Assembly: GCA_029243545.1 (NCBI GenBank)
Contig: JAQWRV010000013.1
Span: 124,001-188,000, forward strand
Length of the DNA: 64,000 nt
Direction: 5' to 3'
Source: Rhodospirillaceae bacterium
GTDB taxonomy: Bacteria > Pseudomonadota > Alphaproteobacteria > Rhodospirillales > Rhodospirillaceae
Below are positions 27,043 through 36,143 of this stretch, in pieces. A program made the position numbers and the translations under genes. The notes under the pieces were generated by a model, which had not been told where the DNA came from, ran no database searches, and was given only the letters and a program-made list of their open reading frames with translations. Position 1 is the stretch's first letter. The number at the start of each line of letters is the position of its first letter.

Positions 27043-27950
27043 GTTTGTTTGCTGCACAACGGGACGCCCACAACGCATTGCTCGAGGGTGCAACGGCTAT
27101 TCAGGGCCGCTCCCTGTGGCAAGATGCCAGCCGGCGCTTTAAGGCCAACAAGGCAGCCATGGCCGGCGTCATGGTCCTCGGCCTCATTACCTTTAGCGCG
27201 ATCGTCGCACCTTCGTTGAGTGCATATTCCATCGACGATCTGGATTGGATGAACATCAACGCACCACCGTCCTTGGAAACCGGTCATTGGTTCGGCACGG
27301 ATGACACCGGCAAAGATTTGTTTGTGCTGACCTGGATTGGCGCCCGGGTATCGCTCGCCATCGGCGTGATGACAACGGCGGTCGCGCTTTCTATCGGCGT
27401 TATTTATGGCGCCACAGCAGGGTATGTGGGCGGCCAGACGGACAATACCATGATGCGGTTTGTTGACGTGCTCTACGCGCTTCCGCTCCTGTTTTTCATC
27501 ATTATTCTGGTCACCGTGTTTGGCAGAAATATTTATTTGGTTTTTCTCGCTATCGGTTGCGTTGAGTGGCTCACCATGGCGCGAATCGTCCGAGGTCAGA
27601 CACTGTCTGTGAAGCAGAAAGAGTATATTGAAGCAGCACGGGCCTCAGGTGCGGGGTCAGCCGTGATTATCAGCCGCCATGTATTGCCTAATGTGGTCGG
27701 CCCGGTAATCGTATACGTCACCCTCTTGGTGCCAACCAACATTCTGGTGGAGAGCTACCTCAGTTTCCTCGGCCTCGGTGTCAAAGAGCCGTTGACCAGC
27801 TGGGGCGTGCTCATTTCACGCGGCGTTAACACCATAGAATCTGCGCCTTGGCTGATGCTGATTCCAGCAATTCTTCTGGCCGTTACAATGTTCTGCTTTA
27901 ATTTCATTGGCGACGGTTTGCGCGATGCGCTGGACCCTAAAGACCGCTAA
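27039..27950 (+). CDS. ABC transporter permease, DppC/OppC type
   Basis: The 303-residue permease has the OppC N-terminal extension (SLWQDASRRFKANKAAMAGV), the FGTDDTGKDLF motif, and the coupling loop EYIEAARASGAG ahead of HVLPNVVGPVIVY. ATG 27039 overlaps the previous stop; a longer out-of-register start upstream is not credible. It is the last gene of the operon. Typically dppD and dppF follow, but here the next gene is a convergent binding protein that overlaps this stop codon, so ATP hydrolysis must come from ATPases encoded elsewhere. Confidence 0.94.
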   Translation: MSLFAAQRDAHNALLEGATAIQGRSLWQDASRRFKANKAAMAGVMVLGLITFSAIVAPSLSAYSIDDLDWMNINAPPSLETGHWFGTDDTGKDLFVLTWIGARVSLAIGVMTTAVALSIGVIYGATAGYVGGQTDNTMMRFVDVLYALPLLFFIIILVTVFGRNIYLVFLAIGCVEWLTMARIVRGQTLSVKQKEYIEAARASGAGSAVIISRHVLPNVVGPVIVYVTLLVPTNILVESYLSFLGLGVKEPLTSWGVLISRGVNTIESAPWLMLIPAILLAVTMFCFNFIGDGLRDALDPKDR

Positions 27951-29467
27951 TTGGGCGGCGCTTCAAGGAGGTCAAAATCTTCGAAATTCATGACATCCTG
28001 CACCGGCGCATAGCCCGTCAGATTTGGCGCCAATCCATCGAAGTCAACGCCTTGCCATAGAATGATAGCAGGTGGGTTCTCTCTCTCATGAGCCAGTACG
28101 GCATGGAAGTATGGAAGCGCATCCTCAGCCGAGACCTGATCGCGCGCTTGTTGCAACAAGGGAAGCAGAGCATCATCGCAGTGGTACGGGCTTCGGTCAT
28201 TTAAGGTTCCTTGGCAGACCCGGTGCCGATAAGCGTTCAGAGGATCAGGGCCGCGGGCAAAGAGACTTGTAAGATCGCCTTCAGCTTTGCCGAAAAAGAG
28301 ATCCTGAGCGTTTTGAAAAGCCGGCTTCGTTCGGAGCTCAAGCCGCACGCCAACTTTAGCCAAGTCGAGCGCTACCTGCTGGAAGTAAAGCAGGTCATTT
28401 GCGCCGCGAGAGGCGACAGTGGCAACCACCTCCACACCATTTGGATATCCTGCATCGGCGAGCAATGCTCTCGCCTTGTCAGGATCGTATTCATAGGGCG
28501 GAAGGTCGGGGTTAAAACCGAATTCGCCGGGATAAGCGATTTGCGAAACAGGTACGGCCGCGCTCTGCAACAAAGTATCGACAATGGCTTGACGATTGAC
28601 GCCGTAGTTCATGGCCAGACGGACACGGGAGTCAACAACGGGGCCACCATTGACCGTAAGGAAAGCGAGGAATTGGACGGTTGTCATATTGCGCAAGATA
28701 AGACGCGCACCTTCCGCTTCAAGCAACGAGGCGTCGTCAGGACCAAGACCAACAACAAAATCCACTGCTCCCGATAAAATAGCCTGAAGCCGTGCGGTTT
28801 GATCAGGCACTTGGATAAATGACAAACCATCAAGTTTTGGCGGATGCCACGAGTCTTTGAAGGCCCGCATGTCGACGCGCCCTTCGACCCAGCGCTCCAC
28901 TTGAAACGACCCTGTGCCTACGGGACTAGATTCGTATTCGTGTTTCGGCAGCGTTTCCCAGGCTTCCGGTTCTGCGATTCGCCAAACCGACGCATGCAAC
29001 GGAAATAGGGCGTCGCGCTGGCTCAATTTGATTTCTACTGTAAGCGCATCAATCGCGTGGGCCGAAGCTACTTGATAAAGCGTAGTGCTGATGGTCCAGG
29101 TGCCGGCATCAGGTGCTTCACGCATATGGCGGACAGAACGGACAATAGCATCAGAGGTAAACGGCACACCGTTTGAAAACGTAACACCTTCGCGTAATTT
29201 GAAACGCCAGGTTTCAGCGTCATCGCTCTCCCAAGAAACCGCCAGACCAGGCCCAGCACTACCGTCTTTATCGATCACCGTCAGAGTGTCGTAAACCGCA
29301 AGGAGAACCATAATCGCAGGCATGGTGATCGCTTGATAAGGGTGACCCCGATTCTGCCCAATAAGAGCCGTGCCGACAGTGACTGTTTTTTCTGCAGCGA
29401 GACCATAACTGCTGATGCAAAGCAACACCGCCAAGGCCGTAACACTAAGGAATCGAAGGATTTGCAT
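27947..29467 (-). CDS. ABC transporter solute-binding protein, family 5
   Basis: The 506-residue periplasmic protein has a signal peptide (LSVTALAVLLCISSYGLAAE) and the SBP_bac_5 signatures WESDDAETWRFKLREGVTFSNG (in part), VRLAMNYGVNRQAIVDTLL and YEYDPDKARALLADAGYP. It is closest in pattern to the product at 15199, and both differ from the OppA-type protein at 23257. It converges on the permease gene with a four-base stop overlap, so it may deliver a second substrate to the same permeases. ATG 29467 starts the signal peptide. Confidence 0.9.
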   Translation of the reverse strand: MQILRFLSVTALAVLLCISSYGLAAEKTVTVGTALIGQNRGHPYQAITMPAIMVLLAVYDTLTVIDKDGSAGPGLAVSWESDDAETWRFKLREGVTFSNGVPFTSDAIVRSVRHMREAPDAGTWTISTTLYQVASAHAIDALTVEIKLSQRDALFPLHASVWRIAEPEAWETLPKHEYESSPVGTGSFQVERWVEGRVDMRAFKDSWHPPKLDGLSFIQVPDQTARLQAILSGAVDFVVGLGPDDASLLEAEGARLILRNMTTVQFLAFLTVNGGPVVDSRVRLAMNYGVNRQAIVDTLLQSAAVPVSQIAYPGEFGFNPDLPPYEYDPDKARALLADAGYPNGVEVVATVASRGANDLLYFQQVALDLAKVGVRLELRTKPAFQNAQDLFFGKAEGDLTSLFARGPDPLNAYRHRVCQGTLNDRSPYHCDDALLPLLQQARDQVSAEDALPYFHAVLAHERENPPAIILWQGVDFDGLAPNLTGYAPVQDVMNFEDFDLLEAPPN

Positions 29468-29592
29468 GCGGGCGCCGTAAGTCTTGGGATTAACATCACT
29501 ATAGGTCAAGATTGACTCAGCAACAGTAGCAATCAACGCTTAATTATAACTTGATTTGCAGGATGGCTAAATCATTGGGAAAGGGTAGAGCG

Positions 29593-30948
29593 ATGTTAAA
29601 GCATTTAAGTAGAACTACACTCAGCTTAGTTGCGTTTGGATTTTTCCTGTCAACGCCACTGAACGCCCAAACACTGGCCATACGTAATGTAACACTCATA
29701 GACGGCACCGGAGCTGCGCCCCAAACGCGGGCGACGGTGATTGTCGAGGGTAATCGGATTAACGCCGTTGGCGGCCCGAGCGTGTCAATTCCAGACGATG
29801 CTGAAACCATAGACGGGTCGGGGAAATTTCTTATTCCGGGCCTCATGGATGTTCACGTCCATGTCCCTGGCAGCATAGTCCGCAACGGCAAGGGCGACGT
29901 GGTTCGACCAGAAAGCAGAAGCAAAGGGATCGGTGCCCTTCATAGCTTTCTCTATAGCGGCATTACGACCGTCTACGATGCCAGTAACAATGCCGACTAT
30001 ATTTTTCAGCTCCGCGCTGAAGAGCGGTCCGGCGACCTGTTGAGCCCACGTATTTTTACGACAGGGAGCGCAATCACCTTTCCGGGGAGTTGGGGGGCAG
30101 GCCCAAACTCCACCCTTGTCGATAGCTGGCCCGACGGCAAAAACGGTGTAGACGTCAACTTTGCCCGCGATCCTGATATACAGAAAATCACTTATGAGAA
30201 TTTCGGTACGGGCGCCAACGCCTGGGTGCCGTCCTTCCCCGACGACATCATTACCAACATCATCCTCTACGCTAAAGAAAAAGGTGTGCGTACCACCATT
30301 CACATCTCCGACGAGGCCCATGCGCGCATCGCCATCGCGGCTGGTGTGGACACCTTGGCGCACCCGGTGGTGGTGGGTCGCATGTCCAAAGACTTTATGC
30401 CAATAATCATCGACAGTGGTGTGATCGTGACATCGACCCTCGCCGTGTTCGATAACATTGTGCGCATTGTCGATGCGCCCGAGTTTCTCAACGACTCGCT
30501 GTTTAGAGCTGTCTATACGGAAGAACAAATCGAAGAAATGAAAACCACTGCCGGGCCACGCTACACCTCAATTGGCTGGGATAGTTGGTTCAAGACGACA
30601 CTCAAATATTCCATGGAAAACGTGAAACGATTACATGATGCCGGCGTAACCATTGCCCTGGGAACGGACAGAACCATTGGCCCGCTTACCCACCGTGAGC
30701 TGGAGCTTTATGTGGAGGCTGGAATTTCACCTTTGGAGGCGATCACTATCGGCACACTCAATGCAGCGAAATATCTGGATCGAGAAGACGACCTGGGCAC
30801 CATCGAGCCCGGAAAATTAGCGGACATGGTGTTATTGGATGCTGACCCTATAAAGGATATTAGCAATACGCAACTAATCTCGGCGGTCTTTAAGGGTGGC
30901 GAGGAGATCGACCGGGACGCTTTACACATTCCGCGAAACCAGAAGTAA
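29593..30948 (+). CDS. Exported amidohydrolase family protein
   Basis: This 451-residue metal-dependent hydrolase begins with a signal peptide (LVAFGFFLSTPLNAQT). It shows the imidazolonepropionase/prolidase-like layout: DGTGAAPQ, GKFLIPGLMDVHVHVPG (HxH metal ligands), a later histidine in AGVDTLAHPVV, and ALGTDRT with the metal-binding Asp; the end GTIEPGKLADMVLLDADP is canonical. Such enzymes hydrolyse cyclic amides, lactams or aryl dipeptides. I chose ATG 29593 because it begins the signal peptide. It diverges from the binding protein, supporting a shared role in handling an amide-like compound. Confidence 0.9.
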   Translation: MLKHLSRTTLSLVAFGFFLSTPLNAQTLAIRNVTLIDGTGAAPQTRATVIVEGNRINAVGGPSVSIPDDAETIDGSGKFLIPGLMDVHVHVPGSIVRNGKGDVVRPESRSKGIGALHSFLYSGITTVYDASNNADYIFQLRAEERSGDLLSPRIFTTGSAITFPGSWGAGPNSTLVDSWPDGKNGVDVNFARDPDIQKITYENFGTGANAWVPSFPDDIITNIILYAKEKGVRTTIHISDEAHARIAIAAGVDTLAHPVVVGRMSKDFMPIIIDSGVIVTSTLAVFDNIVRIVDAPEFLNDSLFRAVYTEEQIEEMKTTAGPRYTSIGWDSWFKTTLKYSMENVKRLHDAGVTIALGTDRTIGPLTHRELELYVEAGISPLEAITIGTLNAAKYLDREDDLGTIEPGKLADMVLLDADPIKDISNTQLISAVFKGGEEIDRDALHIPRNQK

Positions 30949-30949
30949 C

Positions 30950-31720
30950 CTACTCCGGCGTTACCAACTCCAACTTCGTCAGAATGTATTCTTTGTCATC
31001 GCCGCGTAACGACTGTTTGACGAGGACTCGGTCTTCACCATAATACCAGATATCGATGTTGCCGAGCAAGTAGCGCTCGGTTGCGAAGGTTCCCGCGGGA
31101 ACAGTCACGGTTTCCGTGCCAAAATACTCATAAGTAGCCGGGTGAAGGCGGCCCTTGACCAAAGCGCTGCCATCAGGCGCTGGGTTAAAGTTGAAATATG
31201 TGGCGCGGTGAATACCTTCATCGTCCCGCTCGCCCTGCCACAAGTACCAACCGTTCATGGACTCCCCATGGGTAACGATGGAAAGTTCATGGGGCACTTC
31301 GACCACATCTTCAATGCGCCCATACGGTCCTTCAGATACAGCCCTGAGTTCGTTTCCATCAACGGCGGCGCGGATCGAGCCACGGTAACCGTCGAGAGTC
31401 CAATAGGTCGCGTAAACATCGATGGGGCGGAAGTCTGCGTCGACATGGGCCGTCATGATTTGCAGAGCATTGGCGGCAATGAAGTCCTTCGTCAGGGTCA
31501 TGGTCCGCGAACCGTCCGCGTGAACAAAAATGCGCCACTCCTCGACCCCACGAAACCGTTTATCGCTGGCGGTTTGCAGACGCAGCGTACCGCCCACTTC
31601 GCGCACCACGTTGATGTTAGGGCCGGTGTTCTCTTCCTGCGCCACGGCAATCCTCAGAGGGTCCACGCTCGTCGCTGCCAGGCAGATCATCGCAACTGTT
31701 AGAATTCTCAACACAATCAT
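30950..31720 (-). CDS. Secreted DUF3108-like beta-rich protein (paralog 1 of 3)
   Basis: The 256-residue protein has a signal peptide ending near RIAVAQ. It shares with the products at 53307 and 59397 an early DGSRT motif, VPAGTFATERY, and a W-x-x-G-x-DRV strand followed by a Tyr-Leu ending. The pattern (many beta-strands, VPAGTF) recalls DUF3108 and LolA-like lipid-binding folds, though I cannot confirm membership. It lies downstream of a DUF1838 gene, and paralog 3 (59397) also sits beside a DUF1838 gene, so the two families likely work together. Confidence 0.68.
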   Translation of the reverse strand: MIVLRILTVAMICLAATSVDPLRIAVAQEENTGPNINVVREVGGTLRLQTASDKRFRGVEEWRIFVHADGSRTMTLTKDFIAANALQIMTAHVDADFRPIDVYATYWTLDGYRGSIRAAVDGNELRAVSEGPYGRIEDVVEVPHELSIVTHGESMNGWYLWQGERDDEGIHRATYFNFNPAPDGSALVKGRLHPATYEYFGTETVTVPAGTFATERYLLGNIDIWYYGEDRVLVKQSLRGDDKEYILTKLELVTPE

Positions 31721-31862
31721 GTCTAAATCCAGACGCGTTAGAGACCGGGTTCGGTCAAATATTTTGGATAATCACTGTTGATACGATTCCTTAAGCGTTC
31801 GGGAATTTCGTCAATGGACGCAAGTTATAGCCGCCGATTCAAAACAACCTGCGTCACGATAT

Positions 31863-32702
31863 CTAAACGCCGGGATTTTCACGCCAACCGGGGTGGTCGG
31901 CATCCAGACGGCGGCACAGCCGGTCGGGCATATCATCAGCCCTCCGAACTTTGGTGCCGAGCAGTTGCCACGTGGTGATGCCGGGCTCTGGACCCATTTT
32001 CATCCACGGCATCCACGGCGCCAGATTTTGAAAGTGCAGTGTCGCCGGCATGAAGGCGAGATCTTCGTTTTGAAGATCAGCGAGTTGCCCAGTGAAGGAT
32101 GCCAGCGAGGTCAGCGTGATTACCGGCCCTGAGTAACCCAACGGGTCGTCGGCTTCGCTGCGCGGATTGGGCAGCTTGGTGACCATGTTCTCTGTCGTCC
32201 ACACACGGCCGCCGTAGGCTTGCGCCTCAACCGTACCAGTAAACTGCACTGGTACCGCCGCTGCTTCTGAGCCGGAGACGCCGTCGGGCCCAACCACGAT
32301 GGTCTGATTGGATTTGTAGTGCCCGGGATTGCAGGCGCGTCCGTTGAGAGGATTAACCCAGTCATCGGCAATCTCATCCGTCTCGGGATCGATGAAGTAA
32401 CCGGCCTCGGCCATGATTTGATCGAAGCGCCCGTCTTCGCGCAAAGCCAAACGATTAAAACTAAAGCCTTCGATTTTAAGCACACGCTCAGCGACATCGT
32501 TGGTGCGTTTGGCAAACATGCTGCCCCGGTACCACCACATGCCGGGCGTGCTGTCGAGGTTCCCGCGCATTCGGGCGTAAGCACGGATAGCGTCGTTGGG
32601 ATCATCAAGATCGAATACATGCCCGGCACCCAGCGCCTGACTGATGGGAAGCGGAGAGAAAGCGGCGGTGAGTCCGGCCAGGGTTTGTCGGCGTGTGGGC
32701 AT
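31863..32702 (-). CDS. Tat-exported DUF1838 family protein (paralog 1 of 2)
   Basis: The 279-residue protein starts with a twin-arginine leader (MPTRRQTLAGLTAAFSPLPI). The body has DUF1838 features: DAIRAYARMRGNLD, WWYRGSMFAK, DPETDEIADDWVNPLNG, and a tryptophan-rich end with PWMPWMKMG. The function of DUF1838 is not established; members are periplasmic and occur beside oxidative catabolic genes. A second copy lies at 60257. It precedes the DUF3108-like gene by 142 bases in the same direction. Confidence 0.82.
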   Translation of the reverse strand: MPTRRQTLAGLTAAFSPLPISQALGAGHVFDLDDPNDAIRAYARMRGNLDSTPGMWWYRGSMFAKRTNDVAERVLKIEGFSFNRLALREDGRFDQIMAEAGYFIDPETDEIADDWVNPLNGRACNPGHYKSNQTIVVGPDGVSGSEAAAVPVQFTGTVEAQAYGGRVWTTENMVTKLPNPRSEADDPLGYSGPVITLTSLASFTGQLADLQNEDLAFMPATLHFQNLAPWMPWMKMGPEPGITTWQLLGTKVRRADDMPDRLCRRLDADHPGWRENPGV

Positions 32703-32731
32703 AACGAACTATTCCTTATTGTATTCGGGCC

Positions 32732-32881
32732 TTAGTCCCGGGGCGTGATCTTAATCATTTCTTCCGAGGCGTCGACTTCCACCACCCAACGGCTGTATGC
32801 AAAATCGAGCATTTCTTGTGACGTCTCATGTGTCCGCCACCCCTCCATATTATCGAACTCGAGCGTGGAATCGCCTACGCG
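32732..32881 (-). pseudogene. Short C-terminal coding remnant, unidentified
   Basis: Read on the minus strand, a frame open from 32881 to the TAA at 32732 encodes about 48 residues that look coding: FDNMEGWRTHETSQEM then AYSRWVVEVDAS and MIKITPRD. There is no credible start codon with a ribosome binding site and the family is not recognisable. It is bounded by an in-frame TAG upstream. I read it as the tail of a decayed gene between the SDR and the DUF1838 gene; a real small protein starting at the internal ATG (about 39 residues) is the alternative. Confidence 0.35.
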
Positions 32882-32927
32882 CTAGCAGAACTGAGACAAA
32901 AGCCCGTGAGCGTAATACGCGAGCGCC

Positions 32928-33683
32928 CTAAAGGAACATATCCCCGCCGTTGGGGCTGATGACTTGGCCGGCGTAATGTTTTGCCGCATCAGAGGCGAGA
33001 AATACGTAGCTCGGCACAATGTCGTCGATCTCGGCCAGCCTGCCCAGGGGGATGCTCTGGCGGATACCTTCAAGAATATCGTCGGGCACGTCATCGAGCA
33101 TGGCCGTCTTAGTTGCGCCCGGAGCAACAGCGTTGACCCCCACTCCTTTCGGCGCAGCTTCCAACGCGAGTGTGCGAGTGAAGGTAACGATAGCGCCTTT
33201 GGCAGCGGTATAGTGCGCAAAGCCGGCGGCCCCGAGATAAGCCAGCTGCGATGCCGTATTGATGATCCGCCCGGAACCGCGCTCATACATATGCGGTAGG
33301 GCATACTTGCAGGCCAAGAACGTGCCACGCACATGCACGGCGAATACCTGATCCCACATCTCAGGCTCGATATCTTCCACCGGCGCGGCGTGTGCTATGC
33401 CGGCGTTGTTCACGAGGATATCGAGATGACCAAGGGTATGAATGGCTTTGGCAATCGCCGTTTCAGCGGCGATGGCGTTGGTCGCATCGGCCTCGATGGC
33501 GACCGCTTGCCGCCCCATGGCTTCCATATCAAGGCACAGGGCGGTGGCTTCTTTGTTGGCAGCGTCATCGGGCGGATGGGTGATGGCGACGTCCGCGCCT
33601 TCAGCGGCGAAGGCCAGCGCAACACCGGCGCCGATACCGCGATTGGCGCCGGTGATCAGCGCCGTTTTATTTTCAAGTTGCAT
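32928..33683 (-). CDS. Short-chain dehydrogenase/reductase
   Basis: This classical SDR of 251 residues has ALITGANRGIGAG, the NNAG motif (LVNNAGIAH), catalytic Tyr-x-x-x-Lys (YTAAK) and the C-terminal GQVISPNGGDMF. It resembles 3-oxoacyl-ACP reductase/glucose dehydrogenase-type SDRs and probably oxidises a secondary alcohol formed during degradation. Its start codon is two bases past the stop of the preceding NTF2-like gene, so they form an operon with the serine hydrolase upstream. Confidence 0.9.
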   Translation of the reverse strand: MQLENKTALITGANRGIGAGVALAFAAEGADVAITHPPDDAANKEATALCLDMEAMGRQAVAIEADATNAIAAETAIAKAIHTLGHLDILVNNAGIAHAAPVEDIEPEMWDQVFAVHVRGTFLACKYALPHMYERGSGRIINTASQLAYLGAAGFAHYTAAKGAIVTFTRTLALEAAPKGVGVNAVAPGATKTAMLDDVPDDILEGIRQSIPLGRLAEIDDIVPSYVFLASDAAKHYAGQVISPNGGDMFL

Positions 33684-33685
33684 TG

Positions 33686-34153
33686 TTATCTCTCAGGCTT
33701 GGCACGAGCCATTGCGCCAAAAATTTTCCAGTCGCCGTCGCTGCGGCCCCACACATGAATCACCTCCCAATGTTCGTCGGCAGGCTTGCCATCAGGCAGC
33801 ATGGTGCGGTGGGTCTGGTAATAAATGACGCCCGTATCGCCGGCCAGTGTGAAGTCGACGAATTCCATGGTCAGCTTCTCGGCATTGTTGCCGGCCATCT
33901 CCTGCGAGGTCGCGTTCAAGCCAGACAGGTCTGTGGGAGCCGGCGCGAACGGCGGCCAGCCCACATAGCGCTGATCGGCATTCTCTAAATAAAAGGTCAG
34001 CCCGCCTTCGGCCCGGCCAAGATAAATGCGCCGTTCCTTGGCCCAGATGGCATCACGGGCGGCAGCGATGTCCGCGTCCGTTTCCGCCTGAGCAGAGAAG
34101 CCAAAGCCGAGAACCAAAGCGCCGGTTACGAGCGCCTGCAAAACCGTATTCAT
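33686..34153 (-). CDS. Secreted NTF2-like (SnoaL/DUF4440) protein
   Basis: The 155-residue protein has a signal peptide (ALVTGALVLGFGFSAQA). The mature part has the cone-shaped NTF2-like pattern of DUF4440/SnoaL proteins: an N-terminal helix with AAARDAIWAKE, then strands ending DEHWEVIHVWGRSDGDWKIF. Such folds serve as small cyclases, isomerases or binding proteins. It lies between a serine hydrolase and an SDR in one operon. Its export suggests that part of this pathway works in the periplasm. Confidence 0.78.
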   Translation of the reverse strand: MNTVLQALVTGALVLGFGFSAQAETDADIAAARDAIWAKERRIYLGRAEGGLTFYLENADQRYVGWPPFAPAPTDLSGLNATSQEMAGNNAEKLTMEFVDFTLAGDTGVIYYQTHRTMLPDGKPADEHWEVIHVWGRSDGDWKIFGAMARAKPER

Positions 34154-34174
34154 AAGAATTTCCTTTGCGGTGCC

Positions 34175-35449
34175 TTACATAATCCCGCGGATGATGGTGT
34201 TGGGCAGAAAGGATTCATCAAAGCCCACGCCGCGCGGCGGTGGGTATCCCATACGCAAGACAATGAGATCAAGATTACGGCTGATCCAGATGCGCACTTT
34301 GCCGCCGCCGTCGAGATAGAAGATGTCATCGGCCGCGAATGGCTCGGAGTGGGTATTGGCGAACTGGGGCGGCATATCGGGGTAGTAAGGCCGGAGCTTA
34401 TTGAATTCCCTGTCAATCCAGATTTGGAAGCCGTAATTGGGATTGACCTCGGACCCGGCCAGCATCTGATCAACCCAGCCTTCGGGCAACAGCTGGGAGC
34501 CGTCGGGCAATTTACCGTCATCCTTAAGCAAATGGGCGATGCGCATCCAGTCGGCGGGCGCGGATAGGTAACAACAGTAGGAAATGACGTTACCCTTGAT
34601 GCCGTCGAGACGCAGGGCACCACGCTGCGCCCCCAAAGGTTTCCATAACTTCTCACCCAGGTATTGCGCGAAATTCTTTCCGGTGGCGCGATGAATGATC
34701 ATCCCGGCCAGCTGTGTATTCGGATTGTTGTGAGAGAATGCTGTGCCGGGTTCTTTCGAACGCTGAAACGACAAAGTGACGGCGTTGATATCGGAACCCT
34801 CAACCAGCTGCATGCCCTTGGACCAAGGCTGGCCAGGATTGTCGAAGGTTTCTTCAAGGCCGGTGGTGTTCTCCAGCACTTGCCGCACGGTGATCTTGCC
34901 GCGCGGGTCACCGGCCCACTCGGTGAGATATATCTCGACCGGATCATCAAGGCTGGCAATGTCACCGTCGGCAACAGCGAAGCCAGCAACGATGCCGTGC
35001 AAAGTTTTCACCCAGGAGTGCGAACTGATCGGCGAGGTGTCGTGAAAACCGTCCATGTAGGATTCATGCACGATCTTGCCGCGATGATAGATCATCAACG
35101 CTTGGGTCTCACGTTCCATGGCCCAGTCGGTTGCCGCCTTCAGGGCTACAGCGGAAATAGTCGGCGCGTCGGACTCACCGGCGCGGGGGAAGAACGGACG
35201 CAGGCCGCCGTCTACGAGGACCATCGGGCTGTACCAATCCTGGGTCTGACGGAAGGCAGTGTTGTCGGGCTGGTCACGCATGCGGCGCCAGAACTGAAAG
35301 TCCTGGTTTTCAACTTCTGTCACCCAGTCGAACCTATCCTGGACCTGCTCCGGGGTCATGTCGAGCGGACGCACTGGCGCTTGGGCGCACGCATGTAAAG
35401 ATATGAGTGTGAGGGCGGCGCAAATCCCGGCCGAAACAAGTGAACGCAT
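34175..35449 (-). CDS. Secreted serine hydrolase, beta-lactamase class C/esterase family
   Basis: The 424-residue protein has an N-terminal signal (LVSAGICAALTLISLHACAQ), possibly a lipoprotein since LHAC resembles a weak lipobox. The catalytic SxxK motif is SWVK (in SSHSWVKTLHGI); the equivalent of YxN is near FSHNNPNTQLAG, and a late DGGGKVRIW may stand for the KTG box. Family VIII esterases and 6-aminohexanoate hydrolase-like proteins share this layout. ATG 35449 is preferred over 35476 because a GGGGA sequence precedes it. Likely an esterase or amidase acting before uptake. Confidence 0.87.
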   Translation of the reverse strand: MRSLVSAGICAALTLISLHACAQAPVRPLDMTPEQVQDRFDWVTEVENQDFQFWRRMRDQPDNTAFRQTQDWYSPMVLVDGGLRPFFPRAGESDAPTISAVALKAATDWAMERETQALMIYHRGKIVHESYMDGFHDTSPISSHSWVKTLHGIVAGFAVADGDIASLDDPVEIYLTEWAGDPRGKITVRQVLENTTGLEETFDNPGQPWSKGMQLVEGSDINAVTLSFQRSKEPGTAFSHNNPNTQLAGMIIHRATGKNFAQYLGEKLWKPLGAQRGALRLDGIKGNVISYCCYLSAPADWMRIAHLLKDDGKLPDGSQLLPEGWVDQMLAGSEVNPNYGFQIWIDREFNKLRPYYPDMPPQFANTHSEPFAADDIFYLDGGGKVRIWISRNLDLIVLRMGYPPPRGVGFDESFLPNTIIRGIM

Positions 35450-35767
35450 GAGTGAATCCCCTATCAACTTTGACACACATGCTGCAGGGCGGGCGCGGCA
35501 AAGGCCAGAGGGTATAGCCGGGTTTGACCGGGGATTGGTGAAAAGGGGGCCGACCCGAAAGCCTGAGCAAATTCAAAGACTACATCATCTGAACGGTGCT
35601 TTTTCGAGGCACAACCCCTTGAAGGAGGGCGGCGTAACGGAAAAACTCTTTAAATCAGGTTCTTATGGGATCTTGAAACAACCCCATGAAGGAGAATTGG
35701 GCGCGGAATCGAACAAGAATTACGTCGCATCAAGGCTGGGCCGGACAGGAAAATATAGTGTTCCGGC
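35450..35767. other. Intergenic stretch without recognisable features
   Basis: This roughly 320-base stretch separates the serine hydrolase from a decayed quinone-reductase gene on the other strand. Open frames here are short or low in coding character. I see no RNA gene, hairpin with a T-run or repeat. It presumably contains promoters in both directions. Confidence 0.5.
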
Positions 35768-36130
35768 ATGGCAAACATGACACCGAAAAACATCGCCATC
35801 GTTCAGGGGCACCCGGCCCCGGATCAGAGCGACCTGTGTCATGCCCTGGAGGAGACGTACTGCACAGGCGCAGAACAAGCCGGACACATGGTGTCGACGG
35901 TGACCGTAGCGACGTTGGAATTTCCGTTGCTGCGCACACACGAAGGTTGGGTCAAAGGCAATACGCCAGCGGGTTTGCTGGACGCGCAACGCTTGCTGCT
36001 GGGCTCGGAGTGCCACGGTGAAGCCTATGGTTTCGTGCCTGGCGCCCAAGGTGTGCCGGTGCCCAGCGCGCTGGAATTATTGGGAATTGGTTTGCTTCGC
36101 GTTGGAGTTACCAGGCGCCGTACCGCTTAA
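35768..36130 (+). pseudogene. NAD(P)H:quinone reductase-like flavodoxin-fold gene with internal deletion
   Basis: The first 75 residues read like a flavodoxin-like NAD(P)H dehydrogenase (quinone): KNIAIVQGHPAPDQSDLCHA, YCTGAEQAGHMVSTVTVATL, FPLLRTHEGWVKG. The usual central section (HLVxxYPLWxGxxPALLK) is missing, and the sequence jumps to AYGFVPGAQGVPV and LELLGIGLLRVGV, which resembles the family's C-terminal part (YRWxxGAHGV...LLGIGPVR). At 120 residues it is about 70-80 short. The gene is likely non-functional. It is on the opposite strand to its neighbours. Confidence 0.65.
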
Positions 36131-36143
36131 CAAAAAAGAAAGC

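Noticed and set aside
35358-35780. A 140-codon plus-strand open frame
   Set aside because: It overlaps the serine hydrolase start, has no recognisable motif and looks like a chance frame rich in basic residues.
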